In this document: in pieces, positions 26,632 through 35,737 of the stretch
Numbering within the stretch: the first letter of the stretch is position 1
Layout: the number at the start of each line of letters is the position of its first letter
Origin: Bacillus sp. SA1-12
GTDB lineage: Bacteria; Bacillota; Bacilli; Bacillales; Bacillaceae
Reading direction: 5' to 3'
Assembly (NCBI RefSeq): GCF_000981385.1
Contig: NZ_LATZ01000002.1
Location: 124,001 to 188,000, forward strand
DNA: 64,000 nucleotides
The notes under the pieces: generated by a model
What the model saw: the letters and a program-made list of their open reading frames with translations, nothing else
What the model was told of the DNA's origin: nothing
The model's database searches: none
Translations under genes and position numbers: made by a program

Positions 26632-28074
26632 TCAGGAATTCTTTACAAGTGCATTTTCTTCCTTCATCAAATCTTTCCTGGCAACGCCTGTTTTATATGC
26701 TGCTTTTACAACAGCCTCCCGAACCCTTTCAACTACTTTTTGATTAAAGACACTTGGAACAATGTATGTTTCACTTAATTCATCATCTGTAACGACATTT
26801 GCAATTGCTTTAGCGGTTGCAATTTTCATCTCTTCATTGATCTCGGAAGCACGGCAGTCTAGTGCACCGCGAAATATCCCTGGGAAACAGAGGACATTAT
26901 TAATTTGATTTGGATAATCTGATCTCCCTGTCGCAAGCACTTTAACATATGGTTCAGCATGCTCTGGATCAATTTCAGGATCAGGATTTGCTAAAGCAAA
27001 CACAATCGGATCTGCTGCCATTGATTTTAAATGCTCCACCTTTAATACTCCTGGGGCGGAAACACCAATAAATACATCCGCTCCTTGGATCACATCAGAT
27101 AATGACCCTCTTACATTATCCGGATTGGTCATCTTTGCAAATGAAGTCCAATTAGGATTATCGTACGTTTCACTTCGATTTATTGCACCTGTACGATCCA
27201 CTCCAATAATATTTCGAACACCAGCTGCTATCAGCATTTTTGCACAGGCTGTGCCTGCAGCACCGACTCCATTTAGGACGACCTTAATAGACTCAATTTT
27301 CTTGCCAGTTAGCTTTAATGCATTATAAAGGCCTGCTAACAGGACAACTGCTGTTCCATGCTGATCATCATGAAAAACAGGGATATCTAATTCACGCTTT
27401 AGCCTTTCTTCAATTTCAAAACATCTAGGTGATGAAATATCCTCTAAATTTATGCCGCCAAAGGCTGGTGCGATCGCTTTAGTGATCTGAATAATCTCCT
27501 CAGGATCCTTTGTGTTTAAGCAAATAGGAAATGCGTCAACTCCTGCCATTTGCTTAAACAACATAGCCTTGCCTTCCATCACTGGCATAGCTGCAAATGG
27601 ACCGATATCACCCAGCCCTAACACTGCCGTTCCGTCTGATATGACAGCAACTGTGTTCCTTTTAATAGTCAAAGAATGTGCTTTAAGCGGTTCATCAGCA
27701 ATAGCCCGGCATACCTGGGCAACACCAGGTGTGTAGACACGTGACAGGTCATCACGGTTTTTGATTGGATTCTTTGGTGTAATCTCAATCTTTCCTCCAA
27801 TATGTAAAAGAAAAGTGCGATCCGAAACCGAGATGATTTTTACTCCTTCAAGATCATGAATACAATCCATTACTAGCTGACCATGCTGTTGATTTTTTAC
27901 GGTTATGGTAATATCGCGAACGGTTTGTGTTTTACTTGTCGAGATAACGTCAATCCCTACGATATCACCGCCTGTTTCTCCTATCACCTTCGCAATGTCA
28001 CTAAAAGAAATAAGTTTTTTTTGAATATGCATTCTTATAATGATGTTCATACTGGCATTGCTTAATTGAGACAT
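26632..28074 (-). CDS. NAD(P)-dependent malic enzyme with ACT domain
   Basis: 480 aa. An N-terminal ACT-type regulatory domain (about residues 8-85, IRMHIQKKLISFSDIAKVIG) precedes the malic enzyme fold. Catalytic features are YTPGVAQVC, the Lys of EGKAML, DDQHGTAVV and the nucleotide-binding GVGAAGTACAKML. It decarboxylates malate to pyruvate in the cytoplasm. The position between two carboxylate-sensing regulatory pairs suggests it uses the imported acid. It is a single gene with its own leader and terminator. The amino-acid or other effector of the ACT domain is unknown. Confidence 0.92.
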   Translation of the reverse strand: MSQLSNASMNIIIRMHIQKKLISFSDIAKVIGETGGDIVGIDVISTSKTQTVRDITITVKNQQHGQLVMDCIHDLEGVKIISVSDRTFLLHIGGKIEITPKNPIKNRDDLSRVYTPGVAQVCRAIADEPLKAHSLTIKRNTVAVISDGTAVLGLGDIGPFAAMPVMEGKAMLFKQMAGVDAFPICLNTKDPEEIIQITKAIAPAFGGINLEDISSPRCFEIEERLKRELDIPVFHDDQHGTAVVLLAGLYNALKLTGKKIESIKVVLNGVGAAGTACAKMLIAAGVRNIIGVDRTGAINRSETYDNPNWTSFAKMTNPDNVRGSLSDVIQGADVFIGVSAPGVLKVEHLKSMAADPIVFALANPDPEIDPEHAEPYVKVLATGRSDYPNQINNVLCFPGIFRGALDCRASEINEEMKIATAKAIANVVTDDELSETYIVPSVFNQKVVERVREAVVKAAYKTGVARKDLMKEENALVKNS

Positions 28075-28126
28075 ATGTTACCTCCGTAAGCATTAAAAAA
28101 TAAACCACTATTTGCGGGGATATTAG

Positions 28127-28199
28127 AACTGTCTAACCTATATCTATGTACGCAGTGAAAGCTAGAGATAGGTTAGCAGTTATTTTGGAAGCGTTTTAA
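28127..28199. promoter_or_regulatory. Hairpin and cre-like box upstream of the malic enzyme gene
   Basis: AACTGTCTAACCTATATCTA (28127-28146) and TAGAGATAGGTTAGCAGTT (28163-28181) form a long stem with few mismatches. It has no U-tract on the minus strand, so it is not an ordinary terminator. Directly beside it TTGGAAGCGTTTTAA (28185-28199) matches 14 of 15 cre positions. Confidence 0.5.
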
Positions 28200-28442
28200 T
28201 ATCCTGACATCATTCTAATACAGCTCTCTTCAGATGTAATGGTTTACAAAATATATTGCTTTAAATTCTTTTTGTGCATTTTATTCATTATGTTCATAAG
28301 TTTTGTTGTACCCTAAAAGCTTATCTGCTTCGACTAATGGTACAAATAAAGAAAGACTAACCCATTTTTTATCAAATTTCTCCCTCCATCACTATGGAGA
28401 GGGGGAATTTTGATATTCATCATGAGTCAGCCTTTTAGGATT
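28200..28442. other. Remainder of the intergenic region 28075-28442
   Basis: A hairpin CTCCAT/ATGGAG (about 28382-28405) may end the small gene on its right. Otherwise no gene or site was recognised. Confidence 0.35.
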
Positions 28443-28598
28443 TTAACGAATTGCTTCGGCAAATTGATCGTTATAATAGACAATATGTGAGAGAATTTTT
28501 CGCCCTTTTATTTTCTGAATCGATTGTTTTGCTTCAATTTCATCTTCAAATTCAAACATTTTAATGCTATCCTCTGTATAAACCGTGATAACCCACAT
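28443..28598 (-). CDS. Small hypothetical protein, 51 aa
   Basis: Starts at an ATG nine bases after GGGGG. The longer frame upstream adds a hydrophobic stretch but has no RBS. The product is soluble and acidic/basic mixed (MWVITVYTEDSIKMFEFEDE at the N-terminus). No family recognised. It lies alone between the malic enzyme gene and the second TctC gene. Confidence 0.45.
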   Translation of the reverse strand: MWVITVYTEDSIKMFEFEDEIEAKQSIQKIKGRKILSHIVYYNDQFAEAIR

Positions 28599-28766
28599 AA
28601 CTTTAGTCCCCCATAAAAAGATTAAAAGCAAAACAGCAAGCCACTTGCTTTTCAAGCAGTATTTACTTTTGGGACTATCTTATAGCGATAAGTATAGAAA
28701 GTAAATAAATCATTTATTTATTTTTTTATGTCTAAATCGGATGTTTTGTTTATTTTATCCAAAGAA

Positions 28767-29735
28767 TTATTCTATTTTATTTACCCCCATTAATTCTTCA
28801 TACATTTTGCTTTGGTTTTCAAGATATTCAGTGGTTTCACGGCTATTCTTATAAAAATCCTTCCATATATACGTTTTCAGTGTTTGTTTCCATTGTTCAG
28901 TTCTTACCATTTTTCCAATTGCGTTGTCCCAAAATTGAATTTCATCGTTAGTCATATTAGGAGGTCCCATAATTCCTCGCCAATGCTCGAAAACTAAATC
29001 GACCCCTGCTTCTTTCCATATTGGAATATGAGGCAGCTCTTTTAACCGTTCCTCTGCTGAAATGACAAGCAGTCTTATTTGGTTCAAATCATAATACTTT
29101 TTGGCCTCAGATAATGTCATCGATGCAACATCAATTTGTTTTTTTACTAATGCCTCGACTACTTTATCACTATTTTCATACACATAGAAATCAAGCTCTT
29201 CAGGCTGTACGCCTGCATGTTTGCTTGCTAAAACAAAGGAAAGTTGATCATCATTTCCTAATCTTGGAGAGACGCCAATTTTGTAAGCATGTGGTTGCTT
29301 TTTTAGATTCTTCATAAGACTTTTGGCATCTTTTATGCTAGATTCTTTTGAGACAATGACCACTTCCCATTCTGTTATTAAGGTGGCAAGCGGGGTGAAA
29401 TCTTTGTAGGTTAGCTTACTTCGGCCCATTAAATGGTTTGTAATGATAAGACTTGAATTTACGGCTAAAACATCGTGTTTTTGATTATGAGTAAATTTCC
29501 AGCCTAATTCACCGCCAGCACCTATTTTATTGACGACTTGAAGATTCTCATCGATTATGTTTTCCCTAGTCAGAATATCTTGCATGGCCCTTGCTGTTAA
29601 ATCCCAGCCTCCGCCTTCTGAGCCAGGGGCAATTAGCTTTACATCAGTTGAGATGGTCTCATTGTTTTCAGCTATTGAACATCCGGAAAAAAGCAGGACA
29701 ATAAGTGTAAAAATAATAAATTGTTTTATTCTCAT
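28767..29735 (-). CDS. Orphan TctC-family binding lipoprotein
   Basis: 322 aa. Lipobox LFSGC (Cys19), then the TctC carboxylate-binding signature LIAPGSEGGGWDLTARA and NKIGAGGELGWKF. No tctA or tctB follows; instead it is the last gene of a minus-strand group sensor kinase - response regulator - tctC. Gene order resembles B. subtilis citS-citT-yflP and Bordetella bctE-bctD-bctC, where a TctC protein helps the sensor detect its ligand. It is only distantly similar to the TctC at 22932, so it may bind another acid. Confidence 0.88.
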   Translation of the reverse strand: MRIKQFIIFTLIVLLFSGCSIAENNETISTDVKLIAPGSEGGGWDLTARAMQDILTRENIIDENLQVVNKIGAGGELGWKFTHNQKHDVLAVNSSLIITNHLMGRSKLTYKDFTPLATLITEWEVVIVSKESSIKDAKSLMKNLKKQPHAYKIGVSPRLGNDDQLSFVLASKHAGVQPEELDFYVYENSDKVVEALVKKQIDVASMTLSEAKKYYDLNQIRLLVISAEERLKELPHIPIWKEAGVDLVFEHWRGIMGPPNMTNDEIQFWDNAIGKMVRTEQWKQTLKTYIWKDFYKNSRETTEYLENQSKMYEELMGVNKIE

Positions 29736-29755
29736 TACTCATCCTCTTTTAATGG

Positions 29756-30448
29756 TTAAATAACCCTGTAATCCTTGACAAGATAATATTTCCGCTCTGG
29801 CCGGCCGACAATTCCATAATCATGTTTTGCAATACAGACATCTATCGAGACAAGATACTCTAGATACCTCCTAGCAGTTGTCCGGGATGCCCCCATTTTT
29901 TCACCCATTTCCTCGATAGAAATTCCCCCTTTCAGCTCTGCCATCACTTCTTTTACCTTTTGTAAGGTTAAACGATCCACACCTGAAGGGAGTTCCTTTT
30001 GACTAACTGGCGCTTGATTAGATATTCCAAAATAACGATCAATCAACGACTGGTCAACCTCTTCACGACAGCTAATCATGTTTTTCTTCTTCTTATACTC
30101 TTCAATTGTTTCAACGAATTTCTCTATTGTTACTGGTTTTAATAGATAATTGAAAACGCCATATCTTATTGCTTTCTCAAGCATTGTTCGTTCAGTTGCA
30201 GCAGTTATCATAATAATATCTACCGTTGGATGGCTTTCCCGTATTCTCGGCAGTAATTCTGTACCAAGCTCATCAGGCATATAAATATCAAGCAGCAGCA
30301 AATCAACTTCATGTTTATCTAAAATTTCCATTGTCTCCTTTGCATTCAGTGCCTTACCTACTAATTTAACTTCTGAAACCTTCTGTAAAAATTGTTCCTG
30401 TATTTGGGCAATTCGAAAGTCATCCTCTGCAATCATAACTTTTATCAT
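29756..30448 (-). CDS. CitB/DctR-type response regulator (second)
   Basis: 230 aa, same architecture as the regulator at 24136. Receiver with phospho-acceptor Asp54 (LLLLDIYMPDE) and C-terminal HTH with GEKMGASRTTARRYLEYL. It lies 20 bases after the sensor gene and 20 bases before the orphan tctC. The C-terminus has the paralogous GRPERKYYL motif. Target genes are not evident; tctC2 itself is the obvious candidate. Confidence 0.9.
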   Translation of the reverse strand: MIKVMIAEDDFRIAQIQEQFLQKVSEVKLVGKALNAKETMEILDKHEVDLLLLDIYMPDELGTELLPRIRESHPTVDIIMITAATERTMLEKAIRYGVFNYLLKPVTIEKFVETIEEYKKKKNMISCREEVDQSLIDRYFGISNQAPVSQKELPSGVDRLTLQKVKEVMAELKGGISIEEMGEKMGASRTTARRYLEYLVSIDVCIAKHDYGIVGRPERKYYLVKDYRVI

Positions 30449-30468
30449 GTGTTTTCTCTCCTTCCCGG

Positions 30469-32070
30469 TTATTCCATAAGCTTTTTTGGAAGATACACAG
30501 TAAAGATCGCCCCTCCATTTTTCTCATTGCTAACCTCGATCGTTCCTCCTAAGGCTCCAACTATCTGCTGAACATTGAAGAGCCCGTAACCTCTATTTTT
30601 CCCCTTAGATGAGTACCCTAAAGTAAACAATGAATCGATTACTTCTTCATCTATTCCTTTTCCGTTATCAGTTACTTCAATAATAATATCGTTTCCCATA
30701 CTTGAAATCGAAAAAGTAACCTTTTTTTCTTTTTGATCAATTACTGCCTCGAACGCATTATCGATCAAATTTCCAATAATCGTAATCATCTCCGTTACCT
30801 CGATATGCTGTGGCAGAGGGTCTACAAAACTGTCAGGATCAATTTCAAGTAATATCTTGTTTTCTGAGGCTTTACCTAGTTTACCTAAAAGAATGGCCTG
30901 GACATTTGCATCATGGATTTGATTAAATAAGATGCGATTTTGATGTTGTTGAATGTTAGACTCTTTTTGGATAAAGTCGAATGCCTCCTGATATCGTTCT
31001 AATTGAAGCAATCCTGATAATAAATATAATTTATTTGCATATTCATGTGTTTGAGCCCTTAGTCCTTCTGAATAAGTACGTACCTCAGAAATCGTTTCGA
31101 GCAGTTTTTTTAATTCAGTTTTATCACGGAAACTCGACACAACTCCTACCACATGCTCGTCTTCAAAGATAGGGATGAGATTAAAAATATACATTTTATC
31201 ATTTACTTGTATCTCCACATTATGAATCGTTTTGCCCAGTTGCAATACTTCATCTATGATTAAATTTGGAAGGACTTGGTTAAGATGTTTCCCAGTAAAG
31301 CTTTCCTCATTAAGATGTAACATCGACTCTGCAGAATGATTAATTAATGTAATTACCCCTTTCTGGTCAAGAGCAATAATGCCTTCTTTGATCGATAAAA
31401 GGATGGCACTTCTTTCGCGAAATAGGGAAGAAATTTCATGGGGCTCTAACCCTAAAGTATCTTTTCGTATGCTTTTTGTCAGAAAAATACCGCCGATGAT
31501 TCCTACAAATAATACTAGTGTTGATACTAAGGCAATTGTTTTTATCCTATTAAAGATGTTCTTGTAAATATCTTTTTCAAAAAATTCTACCGATACAATA
31601 CCAATTACTCTAGTATAATCACCATAGTCTGCGATAATGGGAACTTTTCCAATGATAACTGAACCTTCAGTACGTTCTACTTCAAATATGTTTGATCCTC
31701 CAAAAAGCAATGCGTGATAATTGGTGTGACCAGAACTCTTTGAACCGACTTTATCAGGGGTTACATGTGAATAAATAATTTCATTGCGATTTTCAATCAT
31801 GATATTTGCTGCGTTCACCTGATCCTTTACTTGCTCGGCAATTGGTCTAAAACTGATTTCTAAATCTTTGTCTTCAATTGCTTCCCTGAGCTCAGGCATT
31901 AGTGAAATCGATTTTGCTGCTTGCAGTGCTAATTGTTCTACTTGATTTCTAGTGTCAACAGATTGCAAATAAGCAAAAATGCTTGCAAGAAGAAAGATGA
32001 TCACCAAAATCAACGTGCTAATAAGCCCTAATATTTTTGTTTGAAGTGAAATCTTATTTATTTTATTCAT
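30469..32070 (-). CDS. CitA/DcuS-like sensor histidine kinase (second)
   Basis: 533 aa, same length and layout as the kinase at 24828: TM1 (about residues 13-34), sensor domain, TM2 (about 177-197), PAS, His342 in LRAQTHEYAN, then NLIDNAFEAV, TDNGKGIDE and NRGYGLFNV. The sensor domain keeps YSHVTPDKVG, but where the first kinase has GSLGPSLRGK it reads EGSVIIGKVP, lacking the Arg that binds carboxylate in CitA/DcuS. Direct ligand binding may therefore differ, which fits an accessory role of the TctC encoded downstream. Confidence 0.9.
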   Translation of the reverse strand: MNKINKISLQTKILGLISTLILVIIFLLASIFAYLQSVDTRNQVEQLALQAAKSISLMPELREAIEDKDLEISFRPIAEQVKDQVNAANIMIENRNEIIYSHVTPDKVGSKSSGHTNYHALLFGGSNIFEVERTEGSVIIGKVPIIADYGDYTRVIGIVSVEFFEKDIYKNIFNRIKTIALVSTLVLFVGIIGGIFLTKSIRKDTLGLEPHEISSLFRERSAILLSIKEGIIALDQKGVITLINHSAESMLHLNEESFTGKHLNQVLPNLIIDEVLQLGKTIHNVEIQVNDKMYIFNLIPIFEDEHVVGVVSSFRDKTELKKLLETISEVRTYSEGLRAQTHEYANKLYLLSGLLQLERYQEAFDFIQKESNIQQHQNRILFNQIHDANVQAILLGKLGKASENKILLEIDPDSFVDPLPQHIEVTEMITIIGNLIDNAFEAVIDQKEKKVTFSISSMGNDIIIEVTDNGKGIDEEVIDSLFTLGYSSKGKNRGYGLFNVQQIVGALGGTIEVSNEKNGGAIFTVYLPKKLME

Positions 32071-32430
32071 TCTTATTAAGCCCTTTTATATATAGTAACT
32101 TCATTTGAGCAGATTTACCGCCAGGTAAAATTCAAATAAATTATTTCTACTATTTTCACATACTAAGATTAACGGTGCAATATTTCCTATTACTGAAAAA
32201 AGAGCTAGAGAGAAATCCCTAGCTAAATCATTGTTTGTCATCTTTACACCTGAAAGTTCTCTCATGCATTGAACACGCTTCCAAATGATAAAATTCTTAC
32301 ACCAATGGTTTCTACTATAATAAAAGTTATTATAAGAGTAAATATTATGTTTTATTTATACGTTAAAAACAATTTGGATATAAAATCCCTTTTAAACTTT
32401 AATAATCTTTTATTCTTTTTGTTCACAAAC
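32071..32430. promoter_or_regulatory. Control region of the second two-component operon, with cre-like box
   Basis: TTGAACACGCTTCCA at 32269-32283 matches 13 of 15 cre positions, about 200 bases before the kinase start. A hairpin AGCTAGAGAG/CCCTAGCT lies near 32202-32222. No promoter was defined with confidence. Confidence 0.35.
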
Positions 32431-32458
32431 AAAAAAAGCGCTGATATCGCGCTTTTTT
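32431..32458 (-). terminator. Terminator of the GH127 gene
   Basis: AAAAAAAGCGC and GCGCTTTTTT (32431-32458) form a strong stem with A/T runs on both sides. Confidence 0.8.
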
Positions 32459-32484
32459 CTGGACTACCTTAATGTTTTTTAAGC

Positions 32485-34428
32485 TTATCTCTTTTCATTT
32501 ATCCACACAAGCATTTCACCCGGTTCACGGTTACACCATGCAAAATAAGGAATAGCTTTGATATTAATACTGTTTTCATGTGCCTGTTCTTCCACAGGAC
32601 GATATAGCTGATTTTCCCAATTTTTTTCTTGAATTTTTTCTGCTTTGCCGGTAATCACAACTACTCCATCAAGAAAATCATCTTTAAATGCAGCTTTTAA
32701 TTCTTGGTTTCTAGGCAAAAAAATGCTTGATAAATTCCTTCCATTATCAATCTCCTCGAGACAGTAAACAACGGGTCCTCGCTTGAGTGCAACCTTACCA
32801 TTATTATTGCGGACAAGCGGATTTGCCTGAATGCGTTCAATTACCATTGGAAATGACAATTCCACTTCATCATGTTCACTCCATACCCGATTCAGATAAA
32901 CATAGCCATTCTTCATTAGTGGCTGATAATCAACCATTTCACCATTGATTTTTACAATAGCACTCTTTGTCCAGCCCGGGATACGAAGTGCTAAAGTAAA
33001 TTCTTGCTGAGAATGAGGCGATACATTGAGTGTTATATTTCCGTCCCAAGGATAATTTGTTTTTTGTGAAACCCCAACAGATTGTCCTTCAATTTCTACT
33101 GTTGTATCATGCCCCATATACAAATGAACATATAATTCCTTCCCTTTTTGAGAGTAAATATAATGGCCAATGGAAGCGATTAATCTTGCAATATTTGGCG
33201 GGCAGCAGGCACATCCAAACCATTTTTGTCTGACAGGCTTTATATGCTTTTTATCATTTCGTTTATAACTTGCTTCTGGTTGCACTTCTAATGGGTTAAC
33301 ATAAAAGAATTTTTTACCGTCTAAATCCATTCCGCTTATGGTTCCATTATATAAAGCTGTTTCCATAACATCAGCATACTTTCTGTTTACTTCCAGATTC
33401 AGCATTCTTTTTGCCCAAAATACCAGCCCGATTGAAGCACATGTTTCAGTATAGGAGAGGTCATTTGGAAGATCATAATCAAATGAAAATGCCTCACCGA
33501 AAACCATTGAGCCAATACCAGCAGTAATATACATTTGCTTTTGGGTTACATTCTCCCATAATGCTTCACATGCTCTCTTCAAGGATTCATCCTTTGTCTT
33601 TTCAGCAAGATCTGCCATGGCCGAATACATATAGACCGCACGAACTGCGTGTCCAACTGCCTCTTTTTGCTCTCTTACTGGAAGATGTGCTTGGTGATAA
33701 GCATAATCATTATTGAACCAAAATGGTTTTGTGTCATTTCGTTCTTTTTTCTCAATATCAAAATAATTAGGCTGTTTACCTCGCTCATCAATGAAATATT
33801 TACTTAAGTTTAAATATCTTTCATTTCCTGTCACTTCATATAATTTCACTAGTGCTAATTCTATTTCTTGATGTCCTGGATACCCTTTTCTCTTATACTC
33901 CTCAGGTCCAAAAACAGAATTGATATAGTCGGTATACTTACACATAATATTTAAAAATTGTTTCTTTCCTGTGGCTTTATAATAAGCAACCGCAGCTTCA
34001 ACTAAATGGCCCGCACAGTATAATTCATGGTTATCGCGCAAGTTCGTCCAACGTTTTGTTGGTTCCTTCACCTGGTAATACGTATTTAAATAACCGCTTT
34101 CATCCTGAGCCCTGCCTAATAATGCAACCACTTCATCAATAATTTGTTCAAATTGCTCATTTGGCTCAGTTTCTAAGCTAAACGCAACAGCCTCGATCCA
34201 TTTTGCAACATCACTATCCTGAAACACCATACCAAAAAACTCACCCTCGGCTTCACCTGCGGCAATTCGAAAATTCTCAATGGCATGACTTGGATCTGTA
34301 TCAGGAATCTGGTCATTCAATGCTTCCCATTGATATGGAATAACATGATCGCGAATAACCTCTAAACGTTTTTTCCAAAAAGGATCGGTAATTCTAATCA
34401 TTTGCTTTCCTTTTTGTTCAATTTTCAT
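32485..34428 (-). CDS. GH127 family beta-L-arabinofuranosidase
   Basis: 647 aa from the ATG nine bases after AAGGAGG; an upstream in-frame ATG lacks an RBS. The (alpha/alpha)6-barrel glycosidase family uses a zinc-bound cysteine nucleophile. The zinc site is visible as Glu and Cys in SYTETCASIG plus three Cys in WFGCACCPPNIARL. No signal peptide, so it acts on imported oligosaccharides. It probably releases L-arabinofuranose from plant or glycoprotein sugars. A LacI regulator gene lies upstream. No sugar transporter is next to it, so the import route is unknown. Confidence 0.9.
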   Translation of the reverse strand: MKIEQKGKQMIRITDPFWKKRLEVIRDHVIPYQWEALNDQIPDTDPSHAIENFRIAAGEAEGEFFGMVFQDSDVAKWIEAVAFSLETEPNEQFEQIIDEVVALLGRAQDESGYLNTYYQVKEPTKRWTNLRDNHELYCAGHLVEAAVAYYKATGKKQFLNIMCKYTDYINSVFGPEEYKRKGYPGHQEIELALVKLYEVTGNERYLNLSKYFIDERGKQPNYFDIEKKERNDTKPFWFNNDYAYHQAHLPVREQKEAVGHAVRAVYMYSAMADLAEKTKDESLKRACEALWENVTQKQMYITAGIGSMVFGEAFSFDYDLPNDLSYTETCASIGLVFWAKRMLNLEVNRKYADVMETALYNGTISGMDLDGKKFFYVNPLEVQPEASYKRNDKKHIKPVRQKWFGCACCPPNIARLIASIGHYIYSQKGKELYVHLYMGHDTTVEIEGQSVGVSQKTNYPWDGNITLNVSPHSQQEFTLALRIPGWTKSAIVKINGEMVDYQPLMKNGYVYLNRVWSEHDEVELSFPMVIERIQANPLVRNNNGKVALKRGPVVYCLEEIDNGRNLSSIFLPRNQELKAAFKDDFLDGVVVITGKAEKIQEKNWENQLYRPVEEQAHENSINIKAIPYFAWCNREPGEMLVWINEKR

Positions 34429-34504
34429 AGTAATTCCTCCTTGTATAAGCATTTTTATATTAAGCGGGTGCTAAGCACCGATTATTACCAACAGAAATAT
34501 TCAC

Positions 34505-34514
34505 TTAATCGTTT
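34505..34514. promoter_or_regulatory. Putative LacI-family operator before the GH127 gene
   Basis: TTAATCGTTT here repeats exactly within the palindrome upstream of the lacI-type gene (35616-35629). It lies in the 120-base gap between the regulator and the hydrolase gene. Confidence 0.5.
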
Positions 34515-34548
34515 CATAAAATCCAATAACATGCCATTGTCAAATAGC

Positions 34549-35598
34549 TTAATCCCCTGTTAAAGTACTGACTGATTCCCTTTCAATCAGTTTACATCTG
34601 AACGTTGTTTTCAGTTCCATACAATCTGTTAAACTCCCACCTATTAAGCTGTTAATCGTTTCAATTGACAATAAACCCATCTTTCTTAATGGAAGGCTCA
34701 TTGTCGTTAGTCTCGGAGAGTAATAAGCGCTAAATTCCCGATTATCAAAGCCAATGATCGATATATCGTCAGGTACTTTATAACCTAAATCATTGCAAGC
34801 ACGAATAGCACCGACAGCCATCTGATCATTCATTGCTAGAATCGCGGTTGGAAGGCATTTTATAGTAAGCAGTTCTTTTGTGAGGGAATACCCCGAATCA
34901 AATCGCCAATCTCCCGTCTTAATATAAGCGGGTTTAAAGAAAAGATTATGTTCTTTAATCGATTTATAATAGCCTGCATATCTTGAGTGTGAGGACATGG
35001 AATCAATATGGCCGCTTATCAGGGCAATTTTTTTATGGCCTTTTGAAACAAAGTAATTTGTTGCATCATAAGCAGCTTGTTCATCATCATAATTAATAGA
35101 GCAGTGATGATCATTTGTTGTATAGCAATATGTAAAAAGGATTGGTATATCTATTGTCGGAATGATTTCCGTCACATCTCTTGGATGTAAACCAATATAA
35201 ATTATGCCATCAACTTTTTTGCTAATTAAATCATCGATTATTCTTCTTACGATCGGTTTTACGGTATCCGAATTTTTTGGGCTGTTGCTTGCTCGCCTTT
35301 CTAAGCGCATATTTGTTAACAAGATCGAAAGCCCTAGCTTTTCGGCGTTTTCATTTATTCCATCGATTATCGCAGGTGCATTAAATACGGTCATATCTTC
35401 AACAATAACACCAATAGTATTTGTTTTCTGCATCTTAAGGCTCTTAGCAATTAAATTAGGGCGATAGTTTAATTCTTTTATAACTTGCAGGACTTTCCTT
35501 TTTGTTCCCTCACTTATGTTACCGCTTTCATTTAATACATAAGAAACAGTAGCAACGGAAACATTTGCTCGTTCTGCAATATCCTTCATTGTAACCAT
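34549..35598 (-). CDS. LacI-family transcriptional regulator
   Basis: 349 aa from the ATG nine bases after GGGGAG (a nearer ATG lies two codons upstream). N-terminal HTH and hinge helix: TMKDIAERANVSVATVSYVL and RPNLIAKSLK (residues 3-60). The periplasmic-binding-protein-like effector domain follows, with DGIIYIGLHP and the late SIIGFDNREFSAYYSPRLTT. It probably represses the adjacent GH127 gene and itself. The inducer is likely an arabinose-containing sugar, inferred only from the neighbour. Confidence 0.9.
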   Translation of the reverse strand: MVTMKDIAERANVSVATVSYVLNESGNISEGTKRKVLQVIKELNYRPNLIAKSLKMQKTNTIGVIVEDMTVFNAPAIIDGINENAEKLGLSILLTNMRLERRASNSPKNSDTVKPIVRRIIDDLISKKVDGIIYIGLHPRDVTEIIPTIDIPILFTYCYTTNDHHCSINYDDEQAAYDATNYFVSKGHKKIALISGHIDSMSSHSRYAGYYKSIKEHNLFFKPAYIKTGDWRFDSGYSLTKELLTIKCLPTAILAMNDQMAVGAIRACNDLGYKVPDDISIIGFDNREFSAYYSPRLTTMSLPLRKMGLLSIETINSLIGGSLTDCMELKTTFRCKLIERESVSTLTGD

Positions 35599-35615
35599 CT
35601 TCATCGTCTCCCCAA

Positions 35616-35629
35616 TTTAATCGTTTAAA
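35616..35629. promoter_or_regulatory. Putative autoregulatory LacI-family operator
   Basis: TTTAATCGTTTAAA is a near-perfect 14-base palindrome with the central CG typical of LacI-family sites. It starts 18 bases before the regulator start codon. Confidence 0.55.
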
Positions 35630-35704
35630 CTATCTTGATCATAAACGAGGAAAATGAAAAAAACAACCCGTTTTCTGAATTTTCTTTCAACAAAATTTTC
35701 TGAA

Positions 35705-35737
35705 CCAAAAAAATAAGAGATGAAACTTCCATCTCTT
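35705..35737 (-). terminator. Terminator of yknUV
   Basis: AAGAGATG (35715-35722) and CATCTCTT (35730-35737) pair and overlap the yknV stop codon. On the minus strand ATTTTTTTGG follows. Confidence 0.75.
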
